A DNA stretch of 64,000 nt, taken from positions 775,831-839,830 of the forward strand of contig OX243824.1 in NCBI GenBank assembly GCA_945859605.1, given 5' to 3'. The notes under the pieces are model-generated. The model had not been told where the DNA came from, ran no database searches, and saw only the letters and a list, made by a program, of their open reading frames with translations. Source of the stretch: Lumbricus rubellus. Its lineage: Eukaryota > Annelida > Clitellata > Crassiclitellata > Lumbricidae. This document shows positions 10,794-21,967 of this stretch, piece after piece (positions within the stretch are counted from its first letter, which is position 1; each line of letters starts with the position of its first letter). A program made the translations under genes and the position numbers.

Positions 10794-11187
10794 TGCATGC
10801 TGCATGGAAAAAATATGTCATCAAAATAATAATAATTATGAATGCTTAACTTTAAATTGCACGGCTTAAATTTTTTGCTTTACGAAGGTTTACATTGAAA
10901 AAAGTCGATGTAACGGTACTGCAGCCAAAAGTTCTTCAGTTTTTCTTACATACCTTTAAATCAAATTATAAAGAATGTATTTAAGTCTTCTCTTCGTTAA
11001 ATCTAAAGCTGCTGTTTTTGACGGAGTATCAATGTTGTTAAATTTTTATCGGACTATGTTGTCATTTTACATTGGAGTAGTATAGAATATAATAGACTAC
11101 AATACAATACAATACAATGCACTATAGAAAAATAAAGTGGACGCAGGAAGTTGTTACCAGACACTTTATCTGGAAATATTGTTTGGC
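10794..11187. other. AT-rich stretch without recognised feature
   Basis: Nothing beyond a short (ACAAT)n stretch near 11,098-11,120 could be identified. Confidence 0.5.
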
Positions 11188-11191
11188 TTAA

Positions 11192-11254
11192 CCCTCGTAG
11201 TATGTCGCTAAACTGGTCACACTCAGGGTGTTGGGGTCCATATGGACCCCAATG
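11192..11254. mobile_element. Remnant TTAA-element end with GGGGTCC palindrome
   Basis: Preceded by TTAA (11,188-11,191), it starts CCCTCGTAGTA. After about 40 bp it contains the perfect 18-bp palindrome GGGGTCCATATGGACCCC (11,233-11,250). CCCTCGTA.TA is also the inverted right terminus of the element at 57,103-58,396. This is probably a solo end or an internally deleted piggyBac-like element. Confidence 0.6.
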
Positions 11255-11258
11255 TTAA

Positions 11259-11329
11259 CCCTTTACCCGTTCATTTTTCCCGTAAGCCTGTGTTTTCAGT
11301 GGATATTATCGGGGCAAACGGGTAAATGG
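11259..11329. mobile_element. 71-bp TTAA-flanked mini-element
   Basis: It is flanked by TTAA at 11,255-11,258 and 11,330-11,333. Ends are CCCTTTACCCGTT and, inverted, CCATTTACCCGTT. The size and TTAA target fit an internally deleted piggyBac-like MITE. The adjoining TTAA is shared with the GGGGTCC remnant to its left, so two elements abut. Confidence 0.6.
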
Positions 11330-11384
11330 TTAATATCAACTGCTTTTTGATAAAGAGTGGTGCAGAAACAATTGCACAAGCGGT

Positions 11385-11935
11385 CGTGGGCTCCCGGACA
11401 ATTCGGAGCCGAACAATTCGGAACCGGACAATTCGGAGCCGGGCAATTCGGAGCAGGATAATTCGGAGCTGGAAATTTGGGAAGGCACAATTAATCCATA
11501 GCGACCAATTCGAATAGGTCATTTCGAGCAAAATTCTGGCGCGGACAATTTGAACCAGGACAATTCGGAATGGACAATTCGGAATGGACAATTCGGAGTG
11601 GACAATTCGTAGCGGAAATTCGGAGCTGGACAATTTGAAACCGGATAATTCGGATCTGGCCATTTTGGATGGCACAACTCGTAGTGCCAAATTGAAGACA
11701 GTCATTTCGGGTAAAATTATGGAGTGGACAGAAATTTTACCTGGACAATTCGGAGCAGGACAATTCAGTGCCGGATAATTCGGATCTGGAGATTTCGGAT
11801 AGCACACTTCGTAGCTGCCAAAATTGGTGATGGGATTGCACTTTTAAGCCAAATTTTCATACCCATCTCCATCACCCAGATGTATCATTATGTTGAATTA
11901 TCCGGCTACGAATTGTCCGGTCAACTGGACAGAGA
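11385..11935. repeat. Minisatellite, 14-bp ACAATTCGGAGCxG units
   Basis: Dozens of degenerate copies of GGACAATTCGGAGC and variants (GATAATTCGGATCTG, GAAATTCGGAGCTG) run from about 11,385, most regular at 11,390-11,470 and 11,540-11,780. Open frames on both strands are by-products of the periodicity (repeating CPAPNCP or TIRSRTI peptides) and I do not consider them genes. Confidence 0.85.
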
Positions 11936-12388
11936 TTGTTGCTTTGCTTTCTAACAAAAAATCACAGTTCCTGTTGCTTTGTTGAATGTTACAATGAGGT
12001 CAAAATTTCATTGTCCTTACTATTCCTACAAACATCAATTTCTTCCACAGTAGACCTAATTGTCGTGCTATCAGCTAGAGCAGTGATGGGCAAAGTGCGG
12101 CCCGCGGGCCGCATGCGGCCCTCGGACTCCTTTTGTGCGGCCTGCCGGCAAAGTGCGGCCCGCGGGCCGCATGCGGCCCTCGGACTCCTTTTGTGGAGAA
12201 TCCTAAGACAACTTAAATTTTCAAATAAAGTTTTATGCAGGAAACGTAACTTTTGCAGTTGATCGTCGACGTCTAGCATAATATTGACATCATGTGTTGA
12301 CTTTGCTTACTTATTAATCCTTAGCTGCAGTGAAATTAGCGCCGCCTAGGGAAGCAGTAAATTAGATCATTCTTGAAAGATTTTTATA

Positions 12389-12575
12389 AGAAGATCCTGC
12401 GTGGTCGAGTGGGTTGTAGCCCGCTCGCCGCGCCGGCGGCCCGGGTTCAATTCCCGGTCGGATCTTTACAGCGGGTGGCTCGGTCGCAATATAAACGTGG
12501 AGTGTGAGGTTGTTCTCTGCCTCCGACACTAATCATCTTCGATATGAAACAGTGTCGTTAAGCCCTGAACATTTC
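12389..12575 (+). mobile_element. tRNA-derived SINE nested in the hAT element
   Basis: The 5' part folds like a tRNA acceptor stem (AAGATCC paired with GGATCTT) and carries an A-box-like TGGTCGAGTGG and a B box GGTTCAATTCC. The anticodon region is aberrant, so it is not a functional tRNA gene. The tail reads AGTGTCGTTAAGCCCTGAAC. A 12-bp target duplication AAAGATTTTTAT flanks it at 12,377-12,388 and 12,576-12,587, consistent with LINE-machinery insertion. Pol III transcription from the internal boxes is expected from the family. Confidence 0.85.
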
Positions 12576-12602
12576 AAAGATTTTTATTCTTTCGGATAAA
12601 TC

Positions 12603-13163
12603 ATGGCGTCGATTAACAAAAAACGTAAATTGTCGTCAGAAAACAGATTATTTCACGACGCATGGTTGTTAGATTATTTCGTTACACCAAACACAACATT
12701 ACAAGGCTCCGGTAGTAGCCTATATGTTTAATCTGCAAGGAATCGATAACAGTGAACAAGGAATACAACGTTAAGCGCCATTACGAGTCCAGACATGTTG
12801 AGTACAATAGGAAATATCCTGCGAAGTCTACCGAGCGGCAGAAGCGCGTTGATTTTCTCAAAAGTGAGCTCAGTCGACAGCAGACAATTTTCAGTAAAGC
12901 ACAGACTGTACAGAAGAAGGCATATGTTGCGTCGCTGAAAGTTGCATGGACATTGTGTAAACATAAGAAGCCTTTTTCGGACGTTGATGTTCTTATGTAT
13001 GGTTGGGAGTACTTACTGCTGCGAACAGTTGTTCTCACAGATGAATGTTGTCAAGAACAATTTGCGAAATAGACTTACTCAAGACCACTTGATATGTCAG
13101 CTACGAACAAGTATTAACAGCTACTCACCGCGTTACGACAACATTCAGTACATTGCCGATTGA
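12603..13163 (+). pseudogene. hAT transposase remnant (BED/GTF2IRD2-like group)
   Basis: It begins with an ATG and a lysine-rich start. After one in-frame stop, a frame change leads into a zinc-finger-like CLIC...NVKRHYESRH segment typical of the N-terminal domain of hAT transposases related to domesticated GTF2IRD2/SCAND3 proteins. It continues with a long helix (QQTIFSKAQ) and KKPFSD. Then most of the catalytic core is missing. The frame at 12,942-13,163 has CEQLFSQMNVVKNNLRNRL, the conserved hAT C-terminal dimerisation block. The large internal deletion plus frameshifts make it inactive. Confidence 0.8.
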
Positions 13164-13395
13164 ATAGATTCAGTCACTATTCAAACTATTGTGACTGTAC
13201 ACAGTTTATTGAACCTGTGTGCAGAATGACTTTGTTAACTATAGATAAGTTTCAATTTCCTATTGGAACATTCCTTTGCGGCCCGCGCCCATTCCCCCCG
13301 AAAAAACTGTGGCCCTCGAAAAAAAAACTGTGCCCATCACTGAGCTAGAGGGACTGTGTGAAGAAGTTGTCAAAAGCACATTATACGCCACGGGG

Positions 13396-13840
13396 GGAAA
13401 TGTACAGGGTGCGCCAAAAAAAAGACCCCCTCTAGGTTTTTTGCCAATATCTTGGCCAAAATTAAGAATTTTTGAATGACATTTTACAGGCTTATAGACA
13501 ATTTATATTTACATAAGATGGCCAGATTTTATCAAAATATTTCAAACAGAACAAAAGTTATGCCACTTTTAGGGAGGTCACCCCCCGTTTTTTGACGTTT
13601 CAAAAACGAAACGCAGTTTTTTAAAGGTTTTTTGCGAATATCTTGGCGAAAAATAAAAATATCGAAATGAAATTTTACAGTCTTATAGACAATTCATATC
13701 TACACATGGTGGCCGGTTTTCATCACAAAATTTAAAACTGAACAAAAGTTATGCCACTTTTAGTGAGACCACCCACCGTTTTTTGACGTTTCAAAAACGA
13801 AACGCAACAAAAAGTGACAAAAACACGATTTTTAAGTCTC
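13396..13840. repeat. Tandem duplication, unit 191 bp
   Basis: Two units (about 13,435-13,625 and 13,626-13,815) share AATATCTTGGC, ACAGTCTTATAGACAATT, ACAAAAGTTATGCCACTTTTAG and GTTTTTTGACGTTTCAAAAA. A left lead-in ACAGGGTGCGCC at 13,404 resembles the ends of some DNA transposons, but no matching right end was found. Family unknown. Confidence 0.7.
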
Positions 13841-14034
13841 ATCACAAATAACTGTTGTCAAATGAACTTGGTAGTGCTTCACAACTTGTGTTCAATGTGC
13901 CCACCACCCGTGCCAAAACTTATTTTGAGTCTCTATGCAGAGTTCTTGATGGACCTGTTGACTATCTGACAGATTCCTTGTCAGTAGTACAAAAAGGGAT
14001 ATTTAACAGCCAATTATCACGTGACCAGTGACGT

Positions 14035-14260
14035 CATCGGGGTCAAGGTCAAGGTCAAAAGTCAAGGTCAAGGTCATCTTAATCAGGTCACATTAATTAG
14101 GGCGTATTAATTAGGTCATTTTAATTAGGTCATATTAACGGGGTCACGCTAATTAGACATTTTAATTAGGTCATAGTAATTATATTATATTAATTAATAA
14201 TAATTAGAATTTATTAATTATAGCAATTAGTGAACCCTAATTAGCAGCGCAAGCCCCACT
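14035..14260. repeat. Short tandem repeats GGTCAA and ATTAATTAGGTCA
   Basis: GGTCAAGGTCAAGGTCAAAAG repeats (14,040-14,075) grade into a 13-bp ATTAATTAGGTCA series up to about 14,210. There is no coding sense. Confidence 0.8.
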
Positions 14261-15010
14261 CCGACCGAGAATGACTCATCAGAAGCATGGCGGTGCATTC
14301 TGGGACCTGTACTGGCTTCCACTTCTCAACATCCCCCTCACATTTATGCAAATTTCGATTTCTCAAGCGTAATCTGAGCTATAATTAGCAACACAAGGTC
14401 CGTGCCAACCGGAAATGACTCATCGGAAGCGTCCTTAGTCATTCTGTGTGCTGTACTGGCTTCCACACATCAGCCTCCCCACCCATTATTCCTTCAATCA
14501 TCAATTTCTCTATCTCGGCATATCTCCGCACCATTCCAACCCACACACCCAGCCATATCACCTTCTTTTAGGTGTAATATATCACTCTACAACATCTAAC
14601 CTCACCCTCCAACCCTCCAGACCACCACTCCACACACGCAAATTTGCATTATATGCATAAGAATCGGCCAAACAGGAAGCGGCGAGCCCTAACAACGGGC
14701 CAATCGACAAGCGCGAAACCCGAAGTATGACATCTCTCTCCCTCCGCAGCCTTCAACCTCACCCTCCAACCCTCCATTCCACTTTCCCCACCCAAAACTA
14801 GGTATTTTCACATAAGTGCCAACCAACCAAAAGCGAGAAACCTAGAAACCGACCAATAAGGAGTCGAGAACGCCTAGGAACGGACCCTCTCTTCCTCTAT
14901 AGCAATCCACCACACCCTCCAACCCTCCATTCCGAGCCACCGCACACAAACTTATCTTATACGACTAAGAACTGACCAATCAGGAAGGTGTAAATTCTAG
15001 CGACGAACCA
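14260..15010. repeat. Degenerate long tandem repeat
   Basis: At least four diverged blocks of roughly 120-165 bp share AATGACTCATC, CTGTACTGGCTTCCAC, CACCCTCCAACCCTCCA and ACCAATCA/GGCCAATCG. It seems to be an old satellite array. The open frames here (for example 14,402-14,599) follow the repeat and are not gene-like. Confidence 0.6.
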
Positions 15011-15289
15011 ATCAATAGACGAGAATTTCTGCATATGCCTTAAAATATATAAAATATTCACCATTTTATTCGAAAATAATCAAAAATCATGCATTTATAC
15101 ATTTAAATTAACCATAAGTGTAACATATATTCAGCATTTCCTACAAAACTATTCAAAAATATAGTAGCCAACAACAATTTTCTTCATCTTTTCGTATTCA
15201 TATAAATCCAAACACAGTATGAACATCCAACAGGGCATTACCAACATAGTCACAGACGGAATTTCTTGTACATCTAAGACCGAATACCA

Positions 15290-16275
15290 CAAACCCATTC
15301 ACATTTCAATTCCCAACATGGCAACCTTTCCTCAGTTCTTATACAGACAAGTCCAAAAACCGAGAAATCACTCAACCTTCCATCCCCAATATGGCGACCT
15401 TTCCTCAGTTCTTATACAGACAAGTCCAAAAACCGAGAAATCACTCAACCTTCCATCCCCAATATGGCGACCTTTCCTCATTTCTTATACAGACAAGTCC
15501 AAAAACCGAGAAATCACTCAACCTTCCATTCCCAATATGGCGACCTTTCCTCATTTCTTATACAGACAAGTCCAAAAACCGAGAAATCACTCAACCTTCC
15601 ATTCCCAATATGGCGACCTTTCATCATTTCTTATACAGACAAGGCCAAAAACCGAGAAATCACTCAACCTTCCATTCCCAATATGGCAACCTTTCCTCAT
15701 TTCTTATACAGACAAGTCCAAAAACCGAAGAATCACTCAACCTTCCATTCCCAATATGGGCACCGTTCCAAATTTCTTATACAGACAAGTCCAAAAACCG
15801 AAGAATCACTCAACCTTCCATTCCCAATATGGCGACCATTCCACATTTCACACACGTTCAAACTCAAAAACCGAAGAATCACTCAACCTTCCATTCCCAA
15901 TATGGCCTCCTTTCCCACTTTCAAGCATGTTCAAACGCAAAAACCGAAGAATCACTCAACCTTCCATTCCCAATATGGTGACTTTTCTCACTTTCACGTA
16001 TGCTCACATTCAAAAACCGAAAAATAACTCAACCTTACATTCCCAATATGGACACTTTACCAATTTTCCAGCATAATCAAACGCAAAAACCCAAGAAGAA
16101 CTCAACTCGTCATTCCCAATATGGGAAACTTTACAAACTTTTACGCACGACCAAACTCGAAAACCGAAGAAGCACTCAACCTTCCTTTCCTCATATGGCA
16201 ACTTACTCAAAATTTCATGAATAATCAAACGCAAAAACCGAAGAAGTACTCAACCTTCCTTTCCCAATATTGTGA
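15290..16275. repeat. Minisatellite, unit 73 bp, about 13 copies
   Basis: The unit includes TTCCCAATATGGCGACC, TTTCCTCATTTCTTATACAG and CCAAAAACCGAGAAATCACTC. The first six to seven copies are nearly identical and later ones drift. Because 73 is not a multiple of three and the unit has no stop in any plus frame, three overlapping open frames of up to 285 residues arise, each cycling through the same three peptides. I regard all of them as artefacts. Confidence 0.93.
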
Positions 16276-16840
16276 CCTTTAGCAATCATCTGCTCCCAAG
16301 GTGGCGCCAGCACAACCTTTCCTGTACAGGCATGCTCAAGTAAGGAACATACAGACAATTTTTCACACACGCTAAGTACAAATAACACAAATACACACAA
16401 CTTTCCAGTCGCAAGGTGGAACATCGACATACTTTCACTCACACACATACACACACACACACACACGCACGCACAAACACACACACACACACACACACAT
16501 ACACACAATCTCAAAGTCCATGGAAACTTTCGGTCTTCTATCCCCAAGGAATTTCTTACACATATAGGAACATACAAGAAACTCATATAACTTTCCAACT
16601 CCAAAGATGGAGCACAAGCTGGCTTTCTTGTGCATGTAAGAGTACAAACCACAGAATTGTCACACATTTCTTTCAACAGGTGGCGCTTTTTCTTAAATTT
16701 TGACATATTACATATCAAATATACGAAATTCACAAGCATAATATTCAACAACACATACATTTTCAATATGGGTGCAAACGAGTGGAAGCGGCATAGGACG
16801 AGAGCAGAACGCGTAAAGCACATAGAGACATGAGCACTAC
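16276..16840. repeat. Diverged end of the satellite with (CA)n microsatellite
   Basis: Weaker copies of the same pattern (for example TTTCCAACTCCAAAGATGG) continue to about 16,780. A (CA)n tract occupies 16,440-16,506. The 202-residue minus frame crossing the (CA)n, with a CVCVCV run, is a repeat artefact. Confidence 0.7.
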
Positions 16841-17207
16841 AATTTCTAACATATATGCATACTTTGGGCGAATTTTCTAACTTAGGTTATCAACTTTACA
16901 TGCAACGGCGAAGAATGTAAGTTGTGTAAGGCAAACACAGGAGGTGTATGGCGACAAGGCGGTACGAATTGATCATTAGCAAGGTAAAATTATAAATATG
17001 TTAGATGTGCGAGCGAGCAGAACTTGAACTTTTCAATGTAAGACACGAACTTTTGCCATTGCACGAAGTCAAACTTGTAATTTACGAAGTATAAACACAG
17101 AAAATGTATGTAGAATGTGTTAAGTTGGAGAAATATGGAGTGGGGGAAGCGCATATTCTTAGATTTGTGGAAACAATGGCGTACACTATTTGCAACACGG
17201 TTACAAT
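16841..17207. other. Unassigned sequence left of the tandem duplication
   Basis: No feature could be supported. This is the unique left flank of the 7.9-kb duplication. Confidence 0.5.
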
Positions 17208-17252
17208 TTTGGTAAATTAAAAAAAAAAACTGCTGCTGTCAGTTGCTCCAGT

Positions 17253-17435
17253 TCAGAGTTGTGTCTCTCGCTCTCTTACCACTAATGCTTGACCTTGGGC
17301 AAGTCCTTCACTCGCAATTGCTCGACGCTTTGGCGTGAAACTCCGATTCAGTGTCCGCATTGTAGTCGGGAGCGCCTCTGAGTAGATACCGTGAAGAGGT
17401 GCTATAACAAGTGCGCGTATACAAACAAATGCTAT
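17253..17435 (+). mobile_element. SINE 3' body, plus strand
   Basis: Matches the full SINE at 61,632-61,850 from ACCTTGGGCAAGTC through CTCCGATTCAGTGTCCGC and GGGAGCGCCTCTGAGTAG to GCTATAACAAGTGCGC. The tRNA-like head is missing or replaced upstream. It ends in ACAAACAAATG like the full copy. Confidence 0.8.
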
Positions 17436-17577
17436 CATTAAGCGAAGCTTTCCGAAGTCGTTATTCGATCAAAATGGATTGTGCTCTGTTAAACACCCAT
17501 TTATCAGTTATTTATTAATGGATATAAGTTCTAAATTATTATGCAGCTAAATGGACTTCTGAAGTCTTGGCGTAGAG

Positions 17578-19039
17578 CAGCGGTTCTCAACCTGTGGGTC
17601 GCGACCCCCACGGGGGTCGCCTGATGATTTGCCAGGGGTCGCCTGGACTTTTCAAAATTTGTAAAAGATGCACTAGCAATTTCAACGATATAATATACTA
17701 CAACATAGCAACGTAAAATAATTTTTACTTCTAGACTTAGTAGGCTGCTTTTGCTATGATTCATTATTTTGACTGCAACAACTAATTTTATTTTTGCTAA
17801 ATTAGTTTCAAATATAAATTTCACTGCCACTATTCTTAAAAATTGAAACAATATTCGGTTTGCTCAAAGAATGGGGACCGAGCTGCTCAGTGCTTATATC
17901 TCCCAATAATTATTTCATAAATAATTATCTCATGAACATAATCAATTTCTACAGTGTTATTCGCTGTTACATCGTGAGTAATTTTGTCAAGATGCCAGCT
18001 AATAATGCTACCATTACATCTGCAAATAAAAAATGTAAACAAGCGGAAAGGATTATTTATTAAAATCAAAAACCACGTATCTGAACACTGAAATCATTAG
18101 CAATTTTGTTAAGATGACAGCTTAAAATGTTGCAGTTTATGTGCAGATCCAAATAATTGCAAGCAATTGGAAGGCGACACTCTGGGGTCTTAAACCATGA
18201 CTAACGATGGGGTGACTTGTGCTTCTCGAGCGGTGTTTTGCCTAAGGATGACTTCTGTCGTGACGTTACCATCAATAGGCTTGAGCTATATGAGTGGGCG
18301 CCGCTGATGGCTGCCATAATTGTCTTGTATTTGTTTTTTTATGTCGTGTTTTTTTGTGCTTGTAAACCAGAGTGCGTTTTGCAGCTGGTACATTAAAGAA
18401 TATACTTACTTACTTACTTAACAGCATTGAAGAAATCAGCATTTTTTTTATTAAGCCGACAGCCTAAAGTGCAGCTTTTACCGTGGGGAATTTTTAAAAA
18501 GTAAAATATTGTGAGGAGTGAGGACTGAGGAAGCACTTTTATGAAATCTCTAAACTTTGAAATTATGAGAAATTTTGTTGAGATTGCAACTTTAAATGCA
18601 ACCACTGCAGTTAAGAAAGTAGATTTTTAAAGCAATGGGTGGGGACAATTTTTAAATCATAAACCACGACTATCAGCACTGAAATGATGAGCAATTTTGT
18701 CAAAATGGCAGCTTTAAAATGCCACTATTGCAATATGAAAATTTTAAAAAAATCGATAATGGAAACAATCCAAATCCTCCCTCTGCTGAATAGATTTGTG
18801 AAATTTCAACTTCAGACTGAAGAATAGGTTGGTCTCATAATCTCAAGAGCCAAGAAGCCTCACACAATCTTACTGCCACAAGCGGTTTTTAAACCTTGAA
18901 GTGAAAATGCATAACAATGGAAAATGGTTAAAAAATGCAGTGAAGGAAGGGTAACTCAATCAATTTTGTTGCTGGGGGTCGGCACAATTTTCGGAATGTC
19001 ACCAAGGGGTCGCCGAACTAAAAAGGTTGAGAACCGCTG
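17578..19039. mobile_element. Non-autonomous hAT element, 1.46 kb
   Basis: The left end CAGCGGTTCTCAACCTGTGG followed by GTCGCGACCCC is a well-known hAT terminus. The right end AAAAAGGTTGAGAACCGCTG is its inversion. The 8-bp target duplication GCGTAGAG is exact at 17,570-17,577 and 19,040-19,047. No transposase motif is readable; the interior is AT-rich. A possible nested insertion ends in (ACTT)n at 18,400-18,420. Confidence 0.92.
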
Positions 19040-19047
19040 GCGTAGAG

Positions 19048-19620
19048 AAACTAATTGTGACATTATTAAAGTTACATTCATAATACGGCCATCAGAGAAC
19101 ACTGGAATTGCAAATATCTGATTTGTCGCATTTAAAGTTTTCAATTCTATATAACACATTATTTACACACAGTTTGTGGTGTTGTGTTCACAAAACAATT
19201 TACATGATCAAAGAAGAAAACGTTAGTAGCAATTATTACTTCAAGTATCTCTGAACTCTATTCTGTCTTGCTTTGATTTCTCTCACAAGACATTTAGATT
19301 AAGCACCGTCTGTTAATACATGTAGACCAACGTACATGTGGCGAGCTTCAGTAGTTAAATCGAAAAATAACAAAGATTTGGATACTGGCGACAGTGGCAT
19401 TAGAGCATGCGATAACTCGCAACTGTCTCAGCTGGTGGTAGCATTTGCGTCAGAGTTGATTGATATGTCACACAAACCTTAGTTCTTTATCAATCGTGGC
19501 ATCAAGATCATGAACAGTGTTATGACTTAAGAGAAATTGAATTGAAGGAACACCGTAGCAAGCTCACCCAAATGGAGATTAACAAGCTGTTGCCTCGTGC
19601 CAAGCCATACGAATTGAGTT
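19048..19620. other. Unassigned sequence
   Basis: No supported feature between the hAT element and the next MITE-like sequence. Confidence 0.45.
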
Positions 19621-19624
19621 TTTA

Positions 19625-19933
19625 ACGGACTAAGACGTAAGCGGATACAGAAATATTGCAGGGGTCTTGGGGAAAAGAAAATTATTTGATTTTTAGCCAA
19701 AAAACCGGATAGCTTTTTTTCCCCAAAAAAATTTCTTTTTAAAACCCGTTGCAATTCCGCCTATTTGAAAGCTGATGAACTTCCTTAGTCGTTATGCTAC
19801 TTTTCTCTATCTCTCACCTTTTCTTGCTGCTTTGAATGATGACTTTAAACATGATGGGGGACGACGTATTGTATAAATCTCTGAATGGGGTATATCCGGA
19901 TTGCCACCCCTTCCATCCATTGATCCGCCCCTG
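19625..19933. mobile_element. MITE-like copy of the CAGGGGCGGATC family
   Basis: The left side AAGCGGATACAGAAATATTG and the right side ATTGATCCGCCCCTG are inverted versions of the termini of the 6,502-6,753 MITE. I could not find an exact target duplication, so the ends are approximate. Confidence 0.5.
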
Positions 19934-20221
19934 GTCTTAACCATAATTATCCAGCGCTAAACATGTACATTGTACAGTACTTCTCACATGCGTCTGAATG
20001 TCATCAGCGTGGTTATCGTATTTGCAGTAGTAACATCAGTGATATGGGTTTAACGACACCATGTAGATACAAAGATCATTACTGTAATGACCTCCTCCTT
20101 CGTCTTGGCTTGAGTCTGGCACTGTTAAAGAAGGAACACTGGCGGATATGGGTCCAGGATTCTATATTTCTATCTGGATTGAGCATGTACGATACCGTAC
20201 AGTTGGAAATTCTGTTCTGTT

Positions 20222-20331
20222 CTCAGCCATCCTCGATCCGAGGGTCGGCCGCATCATGTACAATGTTCCTCCAACGCTTCCTGTCCTCCGTCAATCTTAT
20301 CATTTCTCCCAATGTCAATCCAGTCCACTCC
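20222..20331 (-). pseudogene. RTE/jockey-like LINE ORF2, extreme C-terminus
   Basis: The minus-strand translation reads WTGLTLGEMIRLTEDRKRW, then RNIVHDAADPRIEDG and a stop. This is the conserved C-terminal end of RTE-type ORF2 proteins (often annotated as craniofacial development protein 2-like). The upstream part of the same protein lies at 21,159-21,435, beyond the TTAA element. About 290 bases to the left (19,934-20,221) hold no recognised feature. Confidence 0.75.
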
Positions 20332-20335
20332 TTAA

Positions 20336-21154
20336 CCCTTATAGGGTAACCCTATTTTGGTTACAGTTGTTGGTAACCGGGGGGTAAAAAAATACCCCCA
20401 ATTTATTTTCGTAAAATCCAGGGAAATGTTCAACCAAAGTCGGTCATGTTTAATTTATCTGAAAGACAAGGACATTGTTGAACGTTATGAGTAACAAATC
20501 TTGAATTAAAATGATGACTCGTGATTATAAGCGGTCTGATTAGCTCATGACCAACTTCTAGCAGGAACACACGGTGCTTGTACGTAGGCCTACTGAATGT
20601 GCGTTATCTCGCCATGCTGGATTCTGCAATTTCTATCATTATGACATACTCGTTGAGCACTGCTGCATCAACCAGGAAATAGAAGAGGCCATCTTCTGGT
20701 CCTGCAAGTGCAAGTATATCCCTTACTGTCCTGGTCGAATGATTCCACGGCGCCTTTTGTGGCGTTGTATTCACCTATTTATTTCGATAGTTTCATGCAA
20801 AAGTGCGTACACTACAATAATATAATGCTGCCGGAAATAGAAATCACACTAATTCATATGCATAAAATAGAACAGCCACATAATCTCCAACAATTCAGTT
20901 CTAATAAATATTATGCTTACATCTACACAGTGCAGAAATGATTTATCCAGTACCAGAATATAAAACCTCACTTTTCAGAGTAGTCTGCCACTAGGTGGCA
21001 GTGCAATGTGGGACAGCTGAAAACGACATTGTGAAGAAAAAACATATTTAGGAAAAGTCACAAAAGCAAAAGTCTGTTTTGTTTCATTCAAAAGAAGTGC
21101 ACGAAAAAAAGTAGACTGGGGGTTATTTTTTACCCCCCGGTTACCCTATAAGGG
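20336..21154. mobile_element. TTAA-flanked piggyBac-like MITE, 819 bp
   Basis: The perfect 16-bp inverted ends CCCTTATAGGGTAACC and GGTTACCCTATAAGGG lie between TTAA at 20,332-20,335 and 21,155-21,158. Further in, GGGGGGTAAAAAAATACCCCC is a near-palindrome also present in inverted form on the right. TTAA targeting and the CCC start are characteristic of piggyBac-type elements. There is no transposase. It interrupts a LINE ORF. Confidence 0.88.
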
Positions 21155-21158
21155 TTAA

Positions 21159-21435
21159 TGTTGCCCAGCCAGTTTGTTCTTGGTCTTCCTCTTTTCCGGT
21201 CTCCTGGCATTGTGCCCTGCATGATGTCTTTCTCAATGCATGTTTCTTCTCTTCTCATGATGTGTCCAAAATAAATCATTTTTCTTTCTTTTACTGTTTT
21301 CAGCAGATTCCTCTCCACTCCTGCCGCCTCCAGCACCCATTCATTTGTCCGTTTTTCAGTCCATGATATTTTCATTATCAATCTCAGACACTTCATCTCG
21401 AACGCTTCTATTCTTCTCTCTTCTTCCAAACCCAC
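21159..21435 (-). pseudogene. RTE/jockey-like LINE ORF2, penultimate segment
   Basis: The open part reads IEAFEMKCLRLIMKISWTEK, a short intervening stretch, FGHIMRREETCIEKDIMQG and KRGRPRTNW. These are conserved C-terminal motifs of non-LTR ORF2 proteins after the RT domain. Reading continues into the TTAA element and is resumed at 20,331. RT palm and endonuclease domains are absent. Confidence 0.8.
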
Positions 21436-21639
21436 TACAACAGCACCGCACCCTACAAAATCATATCTCTATGTAAACAATTATGTTTGTTGTTGGAAGA
21501 AATAAGCGATAATAATATAAGCGAAGATATAAGCGATAATTAAATATAGGTTGGTCAATAATAACTTTTAAGGTGTCTAAGCATTGATAAATACGATTTT
21601 ATTAGTTCTCTGTGTGTACCGTAGTTTGTTTGTTTCTTT

Positions 21640-21868
21640 GTTTGTACATGTATGTGCACTTGTTACAGCATGCATTCGAGCTCTCTACTCAAAGGCGCTC
21701 CCGAATATAGCGCGGACACTGTATCGGAGTTTCACACCGAAGCGCTGAACAATTGCGAGTGAAGGACTTGCCCAAAGCCTCTGCGCGGCAACTTGAGGTG
21801 GATTCGAATCTGCTACCATTCGGCTGCAAGACGATGAACATACCCCCTACACCATCGCGCTCCACTAT
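21640..21868 (-). mobile_element. tRNA-derived SINE, minus strand, nearly complete
   Basis: Read on the minus strand: a tRNA-like head with an A-box-like GATGGTGTAGGGG and a B box GATTCGAATCC, the body CTTGGGCAAGTCC...CAATTGTTCAGCGCTTCGG, GTGTCCGC, GGGAGCGCCTTTGAGTAG and the end TGTAACAAGTGCAC. It belongs to the same family as 61,632-61,850. Confidence 0.85.
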
Positions 21869-21967
21869 GTAGTGTGCATAGAAATTGTCAATCAAACAAT
21901 AAATCATAATTTATATAGCGACCCTTCAAAGAACCTACTTAGAGGCGCATCCGTCACTGTTTACATG

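Larger units (their letters stand above)
12081..13342 (+). mobile_element. hAT transposon with decayed transposase
   Basis: The ends CAGTGATGGGCA...GCGGCCCGC and, inverted, ...TGCCCATCACTG match the classic hAT terminus that continues into GCGGCCC. The 8-bp target duplication AGCTAGAG is exact at 12,073-12,080 and 13,343-13,350. The first 100 bp is internally duplicated: the GTGCGGCCCGCGGGCCGCATG segment occurs twice. It contains a BED-type hAT transposase pseudogene and a nested tRNA-derived SINE. At 1,262 bp it is an internally deleted copy. Confidence 0.92.

Noticed and set aside
11271..11807. 178-residue minus-strand protein rich in Cys, Pro and Asn
   Set aside because: It is a product of the 14-bp minisatellite, and the opposite strand is equally open.
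12391..12466. Functional tRNA gene
   Set aside because: The acceptor stem pairs, but the anticodon arm is abnormal and the unit has a SINE tail and a 12-bp target duplication.
15219..16076. 285-residue repetitive protein
   Set aside because: The frame follows a 73-bp satellite, and two other overlapping frames give the same peptides.
16215..16823. 202-residue minus-strand protein with CVCVCV run
   Set aside because: It crosses the (CA)n microsatellite and degenerate satellite.
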